Shown here: positions 31,919 to 43,249 of the stretch, piece by piece | How the letters are laid out: the number at the start of each line of letters is the position of its first letter | How positions within the stretch are numbered: position 1 is the stretch's first letter | Assembly: GCA_022592435.1 (NCBI GenBank) | Contig: JABYQS010000040.1 | Location: forward strand, 1-64,000 | Length of the DNA stretch: 64,000 bases | Source of the DNA: Cerioporus squamosus | Lineage: Eukaryota > Basidiomycota > Agaricomycetes > Polyporales > Polyporaceae | Direction: 5' to 3' | Translations under genes and position numbers: made by a program | The notes under the pieces: model-generated | Seen by the model: only the letters and a program-made list of their open reading frames with translations | What the model was told of the DNA's origin: nothing | Databases searched by the model: none

Positions 31919-34900
31919 CTACGCCTCTTCCGGCCTCGCGATGACTACTTCCTTACACGCTGCCAGTGCCCTTTTCCACAGCGCGCTGGTTGCCTCCAGG
32001 GTCCGCCTGTCTCCGATGACAATGAGGCCTAGCTTCGGTCGCGTCCAAGCGACGTTGAGCCTCCGTTCGTCCTCGACGAAGCCGATGTCGCCCTCCACAT
32101 TGCATCGGACAGTGGAGAATACGACAATGTCGCCCTCGCGCCCTTGAAAGCCGTCAATCGTACTGACCACTACGTCCATCGACCCCGGGATAGTCTGCTT
32201 CAGCAGCTGGACCTGCCGAGAGTACGGCGTGAGCACAGCAATTGAGGCGGAGCGCAGGCGCGTCTGGTGCTCCTCGCTGGCCTCTGAGGGTCTCCGAAGG
32301 AGGGAAACGATGTATTTGACGAGGGCGACCTGGCCGGCGTTGCTCTTGGAGGAACGGCCGTAATCCTCTTCGGACGTGCAGGGGACGAAGACCACGGGAG
32401 AAATGCGCCCATTTGAGTTCTTCGGCCAGGGGAACGATGAGATACCGAGGGTGGCTGCGATCTCACCATCCCGCGGTGTTCCAGTCTGTAGTCTCCCTTC
32501 GTAGAACTCTTCGGATGGGAATCGTGCAACGTCCTCCGAGAAGCGATATTGCACCTATACACGGCGGTGTTAATGACAAGGCGTTATAGTAGGGATGCGT
32601 TCGGAACACACCTCAAGCATACTGCGTGCAAGGTCGGGATAGTCTCTTCCTCGCCAAAGCCTCTCGAACAGAGACTTATCAAACTCGAGTACTTTTCCCA
32701 TCGGCTTGACGGTCGGGCGCAACTGAACACTAGAACAAGAGAGATGAGTTTAACTCCTGAATGCAAATGTAGAGGACAGCGAGGACTAACTGGTCCCCGA
32801 CCAACACCGCGCGCTCGCAGCCTTTGACAAGAGGTATCAAAGCACAAGGCTCCGTGATCTGCGACGCCTCGTCAATGAGCGCGATGTCGAAATCCACGTT
32901 GCGAAGCACGCCCAGTCCAGCGCCGGAGCACGTCGTGAAGACCATGCGAGCCTCCTTGACCCTCTTGACGGCTTTCTGGACAAGTCTCGGGTTGTCCGTC
33001 ACGCTGCCGCCAAGGCGCGAGTCGACGGTGAACCTCTGGAGCGCTTTGTTAACCTTCGAGCTCTCGGTCGCCGCGCGGATGATCTTGTCCTCGTCGAGCA
33101 AGTTATGGCTGTTGTTGTAGGCGACAAATCGCTCTAGCACGTTGTCGACAGCTTGCAGAGTGGTATAGATTAGACTCGAGATTAGGAAGCAGTTCTGACG
33201 ATCAGATTGCCCACCGTTATGAGTAGAAGCCGTCATGAGGATCTTCCCCTCTGGGAAGCGGCGCAAATACTGCACAAGTATCTGCACGACAACGGTCGTC
33301 TTTCCGGTTCCTGGGAAGGCATCAGCGTGTGCACTGAATTCACCGAAATGTTCACGATCTTGCTTACCAGGTGGACCCCAGATGAGAGACATGGGATTGC
33401 GAACGGCCGTGCGTACAGCCTGCTGCTGGCTGTAGTTCAGCGAAGCGTCGATGTCATCGGAGGCATTGGTGGCATCCTCCTCCTGTCCAGCGCCGTGTTC
33501 TTCAGTATCCGTGGCAGGATCAAGGCCGACTATGACATGGTGGAGTCGACAGCAGTCGTAGCCCTTCAGCGCGAGCTTCTGCACCGCAGCGAGCATGGCG
33601 GCAGAGGTGGCGATTCCACCTGCGTCGAAGATGCTCCAGTCAACCTCCTGCCATTCGGGAGGGAGAGGCTGCTTGACGTCCAGGTGGAGCTCTCCGCGCC
33701 CCGCTCTGGTCACGGTGGCGTCCACGATTGGGCGAGGGAGTGTTGAGTTGGGTGCAACAGACGCCACCTGAAGCCTGACATGGTTGTGGATGCGAATAGG
33801 CTTGGGAAGGTCTACGCGCGTGTGCGCGACGACTGCGATCCCGACACCCTGCAAACCATCGTCAAGCACCGCGCCGCCTTCCTCCTCACTGGACCGGGGT
33901 TGAGGGGGAACCAACTTCGCTCTGGCAGGCCGTGTAGATTGCTTCCTCGGCTTTCCGTAGTCGTCGCATGGGCATGTGTCCGCGGCTTCTTCAACCCTAT
34001 CGAACACCACTCCGAGAGCATGCTTGTGGGCGAACTCGAGTACTCGACCAGACGCTCGAGAGCCATTGCGAGACTCGTGTAGTACAAGGAGGATCTCCTG
34101 GACGAGCTTGAAGGAGCGAACGCATATAGCGGCTGACCAGAGGAGGTCCAGGTAAGTCGCCAAGTCCAGAGACTCGATAGCGGGGAGGAGTCGCTCCAAC
34201 GCGGCCAACGCGGCGATGCCCATCTCGTTCGCCGAGCGCAGGATATTCCGGATGATGGAGGGAGAACAAGAAGCCATATCTTCCGGCAATTCTGCTGGCC
34301 CTTCGGGAATGTACTTCTTCAATATGCAGTATACGAGAGACGGATATGCGTCCATGCAGTGACGGATGTCTTCCAGGACAAGTTCTTCTCGGCCAAGAAG
34401 AATGTCGAAGATCGCGAAGACGTGGGTTTCAACGCGATGTTGTACTGCGATGCCGAAGTAATGGAGGAGCTGGGAGTCGTCGAGGCGGGAGAGCATCTGT
34501 CGGGCTACGTCGACAGAAGTGACTGAGTCAAAGATGATGCTGCCGGTGTTGTCGCCACCCCAATCATATGTAGCGATGGAGTGGTATGCGAATGTCTGCT
34601 TGGTGTAGTCAAAGCGCTTCATTGTCTCTTCAGTTTGTATGCTACATGTATATATGAGGATCGAGTCGGTTAGGGCGCTATTTGCTAAGGGACTCACTGT
34701 TCAAATCGAAGATCAAAGGCTTGATGAGCAATCCTATCCCGACATGACACGACGTGTATCTCAAGGGTGACGACGGGCGAGCGGTGAACTCGACCACATT
34801 GCTGATGCCGTCAGCACCACTCTTGCACCTGTAAGCTGAATAAAACAGACCTTTTGCACCCGCTGCGATATCTTGTTTAGAGCGATGCTGGTAACGAGAT

Positions 34901-37900
34901 CAGCGCCAGAAGCTGCCGGAGGGCGAGTCATGAAGATGAAGCTGTTCGCTCTCTGCTTATCAAAAAGCTGCAGTACGTTGTCGCCGCAATAGAGACGATA
35001 TCCTCGCGTCCCTTGCCAGTATGTTGACATGAGGCTGGACGCCTTCGGCATGAAAGAGCACACGACCACGTTCTGGTCAACTTCGGCCTGTAGCGTAGGT
35101 GAACCTCAACGAATTGTGTGCAGATGCAGCAGACATACATCGCTGTCCCAGGCAACGGGTCCTCGCAGGAACACGCCGACCGAAAAGCGATCGTCGGTCT
35201 ATGACCGCCAGTTGTCAACGAGTTCGAGTAGGCGGCACAAACACCTTGTTACTCACTTTGACGATGAGTAGTCGTCGCTCGAAGTTCTCAGCGGCTTCTC
35301 GCATGTATTCGAAGAATGCCGCCCGACCTTGCTGCGAGGAACTGTACAGCTTCTGCAGGCGCAGTGGTCCGCCAAGTTTCCGATCCTCAAGGTCGCGCGG
35401 TTGCAGAATTTCCGAGCGCATGAGGCTAGAGCGCACGACGATGATAAATCATACAACGAAGAGCGGTCACGACGACAATGCGTACCTGTTCCAGACGTAT
35501 GGGTCTTTCTGCGGGGTCAGCCCTAGGTGGAAGCTGAAGGCATGCTTCTCTGCCGTAGAGAAGGCGCTGAAGTCGACGTGACCGAGGTGCTTACGGATGT
35601 CCAGCTGATGCTTCTGAGCGAGTCGCACGGCCATCATGGCAAGTTCGTATTCCGTGACTGCCAGCTTGTCGGAGGTCAGCAGACCGACCAACAGCTCTTC
35701 CGAGTCCACTTCATCGGTGTTTCGCTCTCCCGATGCCGCAGCTCCCTGCATGAACTCGTCATGGAATGCTTTCGCAGCTTCTCGAAGCTGATCGAGGATG
35801 AACGGGACATCGGGCTCGGTCGGTGGATGCAAGAGTCGATCCGGGATTTTGACAGATCCACCATCGACGACGAGGGAGTGGAGAGCGTTGAGATCCTGAC
35901 ATTCGTCGCTCATCGCGCCTTTCGGGGAATAACGAACCCACTTGTTATGAAGATTGACTATCCGTGCGAGGGCCATGCTACACCACTTCGTCAGAAGGCG
36001 GTATAAGCCGATAGTTGGTGACTGACGTGTTATACGACGCGAAGTGCCGCGCTAGATCTTCCCTAGTCACGTTGAGCACGGTGTGCTCCTTGGGAGCGGG
36101 GTATGTATAGGACTGGAAGCGTAAAACGTCAGAACGGGCGGCCTCGCATCATGTCTAATACGCACCTCTGCGACCTTCCGAGGTACGAAGTCAGGATCCC
36201 AGATGACCGTATATTCGTCGCCGTCTACAACACTATCAGCCCCGTAAGCAATGGACGGACTGAAGCACAACGCACCGAGATCACCTCCAGCGCTCATCGA
36301 CGGTGCTGCCCGACGTCCCTTCGAAGCAAAGACGATGCAATCGACCAGATGGGACAAGCGTGGATGCTCAACCGCCCATAGCTTCAGGCAGTCTCCAGGA
36401 TGGAGGCACGGATTGCGTACGACAAGAACTTCGGTATTTTTGAGCGTAGTGACTCCCTTGCGAGGAACAGAGACGCGGACATGGACTTCTCCCTCGTTTA
36501 GGACGCCGTAGGGATCGCAGACGCCGAAAAGAAACCGTGACTTGGGTATGATCATCCGCGTCCGGAACTTGTCGTTCTTCTTGAAGGACCCGATCTCGGC
36601 CATCTGCACCGACCGAATCTTCTTCTGCACGTCTGGAGACTCGAGTCCGTCCAGGAGGAGGCGCTCTGCTGCTTCGTATTGCTTCAGCGCACAGAGGATG
36701 TTGAACGCGACTTGCCAGTCGGTAGCTGCATCGCGGATCCATTCATGGTACTGGGTCTGGCGCTGGAGGAACGTCTCGGACGATATTCCGAGACTGGCCA
36801 AGAGGACGACGATCTCGTTGTTCAAGCGGGCGTACGAGTATGGCACCGAATACGCGACAACTGAAAAGGTGTTGTCCGTGGTAGCACGGAACTTCTTCTG
36901 GCTTGCCCGGAACTGCGCGACACATTGCTTGTTCAACTCTGGGTGCAGCATCATGACGCCCTATGGCGACAACGCGGAGGTAAGATACAAGTTAACACTG
37001 GTCGCTTGCGTAACATACCTTGTAACCTTTGTACCTACGTGAGTTCGGAGCGTCAGAATATATTGCTTATCCAAGGCCGTAGTGATAACGAAGGCTTACC
37101 GGATCTGATATACACATGGTGTATACGGATGCCCGTGGAAGACGAGACGCTTGCGACGACTCAGGAGTCGGGCGAAGTTGGGACCAATCAACCCGCAGCC
37201 ATCCGAGAAGTTTTCGCCGTTCACTATGATGTCCTCGATGTCTTCAGTAACGTTGGGATCGAGGTTCCAGTCAATCTCCGCTTTGGAAAACAGGAGACCG
37301 ATTCGCTTCGCGCCTGCGCGTTGCGGAGTGAGTTAGGTAGGGATGCTCAGGCCGGGAAGTCGTACACTTTGCGATGTTCTTGATTTTGCCGAAGTCTCCG
37401 TATGTATTGATGCGTCGTTCGAGTTCTTGGTCTGTGCCAGCTCGCAGGAAACAACTCCCAGATCGCTGGAACAGAGGCTTAGATACCATCCCGCTAGTCA
37501 GGACCCGGTGAGACTCACCAGTTGAGAGTTGCTATGGCCATAGAATCTGTACTCCAGACCGTTGAGATGCAAGCCGGCCTTGAAGACGCGTATCTTGTAC
37601 TCCCTGTTTGTCGACGGTGGCTTGTCAGCAAAGCGCAGCCCTTCGAAGGACGCAAGGACAAATTTTGAAGAGTCGTCCGAGTGCAAGATCCGATTGGTCG
37701 GAAACAGGATCCAACCCAGCTTGATCGCCTCTGCCGTGAACGCGATGTGCATTCCCATGCCAGGGCGCTTTGGAATCGGTGGGAGACGCGCCGAGAAGAC
37801 CCATTCTGTATCGTCTGGAGAGGGGTTTGCGCGGAGAACGACGTGAGTTCATGGTCGTGAAGGTGGTCGCGCTGGATAAGAGGGAGACCTACAGCTAGGG

Positions 37901-38086
37901 ACAGAAGGGTGAACGCAGAGTCGCAGGCACCAACCAGCGCCTGCACTTACCGCAGCACCGAGGAACCTTATCTCTGTGAACGCTGTCGGCGCCGAGAACT
38001 TTAGTATATGTACACGGGGAAGCAGGCAGGACCAGACCATAACCCTTGGCGAGTAAATGCCTGAGGATCTTGCAGCGACAGCTCAT
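31919..38086 (-). CDS. RNA-dependent RNA polymerase fused to SF1 (UPF1/Hrr1-like) helicase
   Basis: The N-terminal half is a cellular RdRP of the RNA-silencing type: EYKIRVFKAGLHLNGLEYRF, FSDGCGLIGPNFARLL, YQIRYKGYKGV, CLHPGDCLKLWAVEHP, and the catalytic GGDL/DGDEY (DxDGD), whose first Asp pair is split by a 41-nt intron (36235-36275). The post-catalytic part is NTMALARIVNLHNKW. The C-terminal half is an SF1B helicase: SLIWGPPG/TGKTTVV (Walker A), ALIDEASQI (Walker B), VGDHVQLRPT, VQYRFSEDV, TIDGFQGREGDIVV and LNVAWTRPKLGL. Between them an in-frame chain with a 49-nt and a 56-nt intron (about 34640-34850) reads RIAHQAFDLRFE to HIQTEETMKRF with no stop. In fission yeast these activities are separate RDRC subunits (Rdp1, Hrr1). 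The start at 38086 is the least certain part. About 1,700 residues. Confidence 0.8.
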
Positions 38087-38825
38087 CGTGAGTTCACTCC
38101 CTTCCTTGAGCCAGAAACTTTAAGCCGAGCTTGCAACCCAGGTGGAGATGCTCTCGGGAAATACAACGCGATCTTCGTTCTGGGACCATCCTCCAGCGGA
38201 AAAACCACGCTGTGCAATGCTCTCGCTCGCAAGCTGGACGTTCCTGTAGCGCAATACATCAAGGAGGTTGCAAGGACCGTAATGAAGACTCACAATTTCA
38301 CCCGGAATGACACCGGCACGTACGAAATGCAACACGCCATCATGTGCGCCCAGCTGAAGGCGGAAGCTGAGGCCTTGAAGCTCTTATCATCAAAGCAGAA
38401 CCGGGGCTGCTCGCACCTCTCAATCTTGAGCGACAGGTCTGCGGTAGATCCCATTGTCTACGCGGGCACCTCGACGGTTGATGGCGCGGAGGAGGGGAGA
38501 CGGAAGCTGTTGGACGACGACAGCTTCAAGGCCGTCTTGCCTTTTTATCGACAATCACTCTTCGGTACGCAGGCTCTCGTCAATACTCCGGCCGCTCCCA
38601 TCTGACACACGGGGTGCAGTCGTCTTAGAACCTGTAGCGGAATGGTTGGTGGATGACGGAGTGCGTTCGTTGGAGGATCCGTGGCGGTATAATGGGGTGC
38701 TGTACAAAACACTGGCCGATCTCGCAATCCCCTACATCACGCTCGGAGCGACTGTGAAGGATGTTGCGGAACGAGTTGATTACGTTGTTCGGTATCTCAC
38801 AGGTGTTAGGCAAGGGATGGTATAA
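38057..38825 (+). CDS. P-loop NTPase / AAA-type ATPase-like protein
   Basis: A short gene starts at ATG 38057 (MPEDLAATAHREFTPFLEP). It has a clear Walker A in FVLGPSSSGKTTLCNALA followed by a helix RKLDVPVAQYIKEVAR, resembling the NadR/Ttd14-like small kinase or AAA_28 group. Asp-rich candidates for Walker B are SDRSAVDPIVYAG. One intron (about 38565-38620) joins YRQSLF to VVLEPVAEWLVDDGVRSL, and the second exon ends at TAA 38823-38825. The length is about 235 residues. It is head-to-head with the RdRP-helicase gene, with proposed start codons overlapping by about 30 bp, so the two may share control. The substrate is unknown. Confidence 0.7.
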
Positions 38826-39697
38826 CGCTACATGAACTGTGGCCCAGTCAGATACTCCGTCAAAAGCGAGAACACTGTGCCTTACCATGCTCAACGTCAC
38901 GAAGGCCAGAACCGTCGCTGGAGGGGTCTGAGATTGTCCGCGTGTCACCGAGTGACACTCTGTAGTTCTCTATAGCTTTCTAACCTTTCCGTTCTCTTCT
39001 CCCTTGTGAACTCGTCTCCACTGAGTCCAGGTACTCGCATGCTACGTGGCAGCAAAGCGGGGTATGATGGTGATATACTCGGACGGAAAGACGGCGCGCA
39101 GACTCTCGAGTCGATCGATAACTCACCTTTTTGTCAGCAATGCTCCCCTGAGCTTCCCAACATAGCTAGAACAGCCGGCCTAGAGGCAAGATGCACAAAC
39201 TCCCGCGGCTGTGCATCTTCAGAGGCACACAGTGCACACACTCCAGTGCCCTGTCTCGTAAAAACCCGTTAAGTTGACATAGTCTTTCGAAGTTCTTGGC
39301 TGTATCTTGCATGTGCGAGGCTATGTGAGGAGGAGGAGTCCAGACTGAGATAGTCACGACGATGGTGGTAGATGGTGGTGCGAAGACACAACAGGCGCCC
39401 AGGGTCTCGGTTGCCATCGACAAGTTGACGGAGTCTCTTAGAACCACACTTCTATCATTCTCGAGCAGTAACAGTGCCAATGCAGTTCGCCAACTCGCAG
39501 ACAAACGGCAGCCAGAGACTGAGATAACACTACATCTGATCTTACGGCCGAGAAGGCTTGCGCGGCGCGCTCTCCCGGAGCCAGGGGGACCTCAATGAAA
39601 CGTGTTACGCATGATGAGAAGCACCCGAGCGGCGAGAGAACCAAGACTGGTGGTAAGTAGCACAAGGTGTATCGACGGAGCATACAGTGTACGCGGT
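38826..39697. other. Convergent intergenic region
   Basis: About 870 bp between the 3' ends of the P-loop gene and the SF1 helicase gene. Short open frames on both strands have no motif. No repeats seen. Confidence 0.4.
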
Positions 39698-42600
39698 TCA
39701 CAGCCTGCACGCTTCGGACCCTGCCGCCCACCTGCCCTTGGCCTGAGGTTGCTTATGCGAAGCCACGCCGTCCAACGAAGGGAACTGGTCTTGGGAGTTC
39801 ATACCGACCGTCGTCCAAGCACCAGTAGCTAGCGTCGAAGACCGCACTGACAGGAGCAGTCCCCCAACATCCTCAGATGCCTGGCGACTAGGAGAAGCGA
39901 GAGGGCCGGACCATTGTGCGAAGCGTGTGGCATGGCCGTTTCTAGGCCGCCCGCTCGCGGATGTCACGGCTCCCGGCCATGCTCCAGGAACGACTCTTGC
40001 GGAGGATTCCATCGCTGACTGTTCAGAAGGTGGGTTTGGCATCGACCAAGCTGAAGTGACATGTTCCGTGCGTCCTAGTGCTCCAGGCAGACTTGCGCTG
40101 CGATCCGCGAGCCCTGGAGGGTCGATCCATACGTCTCGCCGCGTGCCCCAGCGCTGCGCGAGCTTGCCGAGCAGGGTGTCACGCCCGAAGTTGCTGAGGA
40201 AGTTGCGGTTGGTAACGAGCACCATCCCGGCAGTGCATCGTGTGAGCATGACGTTCATGCGGTTGAGCGACTTGAGGAACCCGGAACTAGTCGTTCGAAC
40301 AGTAGACACTATCATATACGCTGCTTCGTGGCCTGGAAGTCGATGGGAAGAGAGATCAATTAGCCTTCGGACACGGCGAAACGTCAGTATCAGACACTTT
40401 ACCTTGGAAGCTGTCTACGTTGTAGACACATTCCCATGGGAGATCTTCGGCCTTGAGTCGCCCGACAATGGCTGCGCGCTGCCCGTCGTAGGGCGTTATA
40501 ATGGAGAAGTCGAGGCTTCTGTAGTAGTTCTTGACGACGTTCACAACGGCGTGGACCTCCTCAATGTTCTGGGAGAGTTGATTAGCACTGATGACCCAGC
40601 TGTCGTCCAGCACGGAGTGCGCTTACCCTCCAACTGGAACCAACGGACTGTTCCTGACCTTTCCGAACATCGACAAAGGACACGCAGGACTTCTCGGAGA
40701 TCTTGTGCACCGACTTCAACTTCGAGTTGTAGACTTCTTCGGAGATGAACTGGCCTAGCGGGATAGGCATCCTGTACTGGGTGTTGAGGAAGTAGGCGGA
40801 CGGCTTCAGATGCTTGATGTCGAAGATAGTCTTCATCTGCGGGGCGGTCTCCTGCCCATACGGCGGCACTGGCCGTTCGCAGTCCGAGTCAGTTTACTTA
40901 TGAAAGAGCCGCTGATGTTGTGCGAACTTACGCTGCTTTGGGTCGCCGAACATGCATACCTTCTCCAAGTGCTTGAACTTATGGAACAGATGCTAGAGTA
41001 CCGTCGTAAGGAAAGGTGTTGCATGTATAGATGTACGACTCACCATGAGCTCGAACGAGTCGATTTGCGAGGCTTCATCGACGACGAGCCGCTCTACCGG
41101 GGCCGTGTAGAACACACCGCAGTTATCGAGGGCCGGATTGGACAGCGTCGAAATAGTGCACAGTATGGTCGTCGAGCCGCCAAGCATGCGCTCGATGTCG
41201 ACGTGCTCGGAGAAGAGCTCATCGGAACGGATGAGGCGCTCCTCAATGCTCTCGTACAAGTGCTCATGCCTGCTCAGAAGTCAGCATCGCAAATGTGGAG
41301 CGACACAGGTGCTAGGTGCTCACCATTCGACGTAGAACTCCTTCGAGACGAGGAGCTTGAAGTCGACAGCGTACTTGATGAGCGTGCGAGCGATGTTCTT
41401 CACGCCGACGTTTGATTGAGCGATCACCCACGTAGGCTCCCCATCCCTGTCCCATCTCTCCAGAGCAGCAGCGATTGTCGTCGTCTTTCCCGTCCCCGGA
41501 GGGCCTGGAAAGAGGACGGATGAAAGAACGGACTTCAGGAAATAGGGTTCCTCGTACAGTAAGTTGATGTACACGTACCGTGAGCAACCACCAGCGGCTC
41601 ATCTTCAGACCACATCGCATCAACAACCTCCCTTTGCGGCGGGTTGAGCTTCATGTACGTAGCACTCGCAACCCTCGTGTCCGCGATAGCAGCCCTAGCT
41701 CTCACAGGTCTCTGTGGCGCGGTCTTGAGTGGAAACCAGAGCATCTCGATGAACGGTGACTCCGTGAGCGACGGGATCTCCCCACGAAGCACGAGCAGGA
41801 TAAACTCGTCGCGCGCGAGCTCAGAGTTCGTGTACTCCTCGCGCCCGACGACCCGGATGCGCTCGACTTCTCCGCGGAAGTTGCCCCCCACGACCCTGAT
41901 CCCTGTCTGCTTTCCTTCTGACCGAACTGCGTGGCCCATGACGGTGTGCCCGCACGCCGTCTCTAAGAACACGGACGTCTGCAAAGCTTCCACATTCAGA
42001 AGTGCTCTACCACTTAGCGCATACAGCTACGTACCTGCTTGCTGGGGCGCACGCGGTTGTTGAAGCGAGCGTTGCGAATGACAAGCTGCCCGTCCTCGTC
42101 CATCTCGACATGCTCGAACTCGTTCTCCATATGCGTCGGCCGCCCTGCTTCCAACAGCTCAACGTTCATCACAAGCTCCGAGAGGCACCGCAGATCAGCG
42201 TCCTGGAGGTTTCGAGTGTGCACCTTCGGGGTATACTCGATCTCAGACAACGAGTGCTGACCCAACCTGCAACGAGCATCAGAACCTGGTAGTGCTGAGC
42301 AAACAAACGACGTACACAGCAGAGAGCCAGGCGCGCAGACACACGTCGTGCTCCTCATGATGATACCACAGCGCATGGATGCGATGCCTGTTGATATCTG
42401 GACCGACCTTGTTGGAGGCGAACTCGGCCGGGGTCTGCGGCGTCCTCGTCGACCGCGCAAACAGCGTAGACAGGTCCACGCCTCGGACGTGGACGCCAAA
42501 GTGTCGATAGAGGTGCAGCGCGATGCGCGCCATCCCAAACCCCGCGAGGACGCAGCGCGGGTCGTCGAACACCCGTGCGAGGTCGGTTCTGGCCTTGTTC

Positions 42601-42842
42601 GGTACAGCCGATGTCCCGCGCGAGCTGAGATAGAAGACGACGTCCGGAGTGGCGAACGCGACCGCATCGACGACGCCACCCGAGGAGAAACGAAGCGCGA
42701 TTCCTAGGACCTCGACGGCGTTATCGAGGACATGTTTGGCGATCGCGCCGCTCGCGGACAGCGTGAGCTTGCGGACAACGATATTTTTCGGGGCGATGGC
42801 AAGATGCTGGGGGAAGATGTCCTGGTGGAGTATGCTTGTCAT
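39698..42842 (-). CDS. SF1 (DNA2/NAM7-type) helicase with exonuclease-like N-terminus
   Basis: The start at 42842 (MTSILHQDIFPQHL) leads into an N-terminal domain with the layout of a DEDD 3'-5' exonuclease (DDPRCVLAGFGMARIALHLY, FGVHVRGVDLSTLF, RIHALWYHHEEHDVCLRAW), but the position usually held by an Asp (FG...D) appears to be Ala/Arg, so nuclease activity is doubtful. The helicase follows: a beta-barrel region (VVGGNFRGEVERIRVVGREE), LNPPQREVVDAMW, HG/PPGTGKTTTIAAALERW, VIAQSNVGVKNIARTL, ILCTISTLSNPAL, RLVVDEASQIDSFELM, VCMFGDPKQ, YFLNTQYRMPIPLGQFIS, VYNVDSFQG and SLNRMNVMLTRCTAGM. Short introns interrupt it. Relative to its paralogue at 58661-61637 the C-terminal tail is about 100 residues longer and low in complexity. 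Likely RNA or DNA:RNA unwinding. Confidence 0.85.
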
Positions 42843-43249
42843 GATGGTCGATGACGAGGGACACAGGGGAGAGACTGAGGACAACCGGGCTGCAGAGAAA
42901 GACCAGCCATATCAACCAAACTGGCTCCTGCCCTCGGCAGCGTGTCGCGGTGACTCGAGTGAACGATACCGCATTCGAACTCCACGAGCAAGGTGTGATG
43001 CTGCGGTAGCTCAGGATTGGCTCTTGAGCGCACTTCTGGGCTTCATGGTCAGAATTTCGCCACAACCAGTGTACACGGCCACGTACCTTTGTCCCAAGGC
43101 CTTGCCGCATCGATGGGAGAGATGATAAACATATCATTCCATTGTCCGACTCGAGGCTGGTATGACAAAGGAAGCATTGGGTACATACGTACGTATCGTA
43201 CAACAAACAGTCCGCACGTTCTTGCTTCACGCGTCCAATCATACACTCT

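Noticed and set aside
38826..39697. Possible extra gene between the P-loop gene and the helicase
   Set aside because: Short frames on both strands have no motif and no consistent splice sites.
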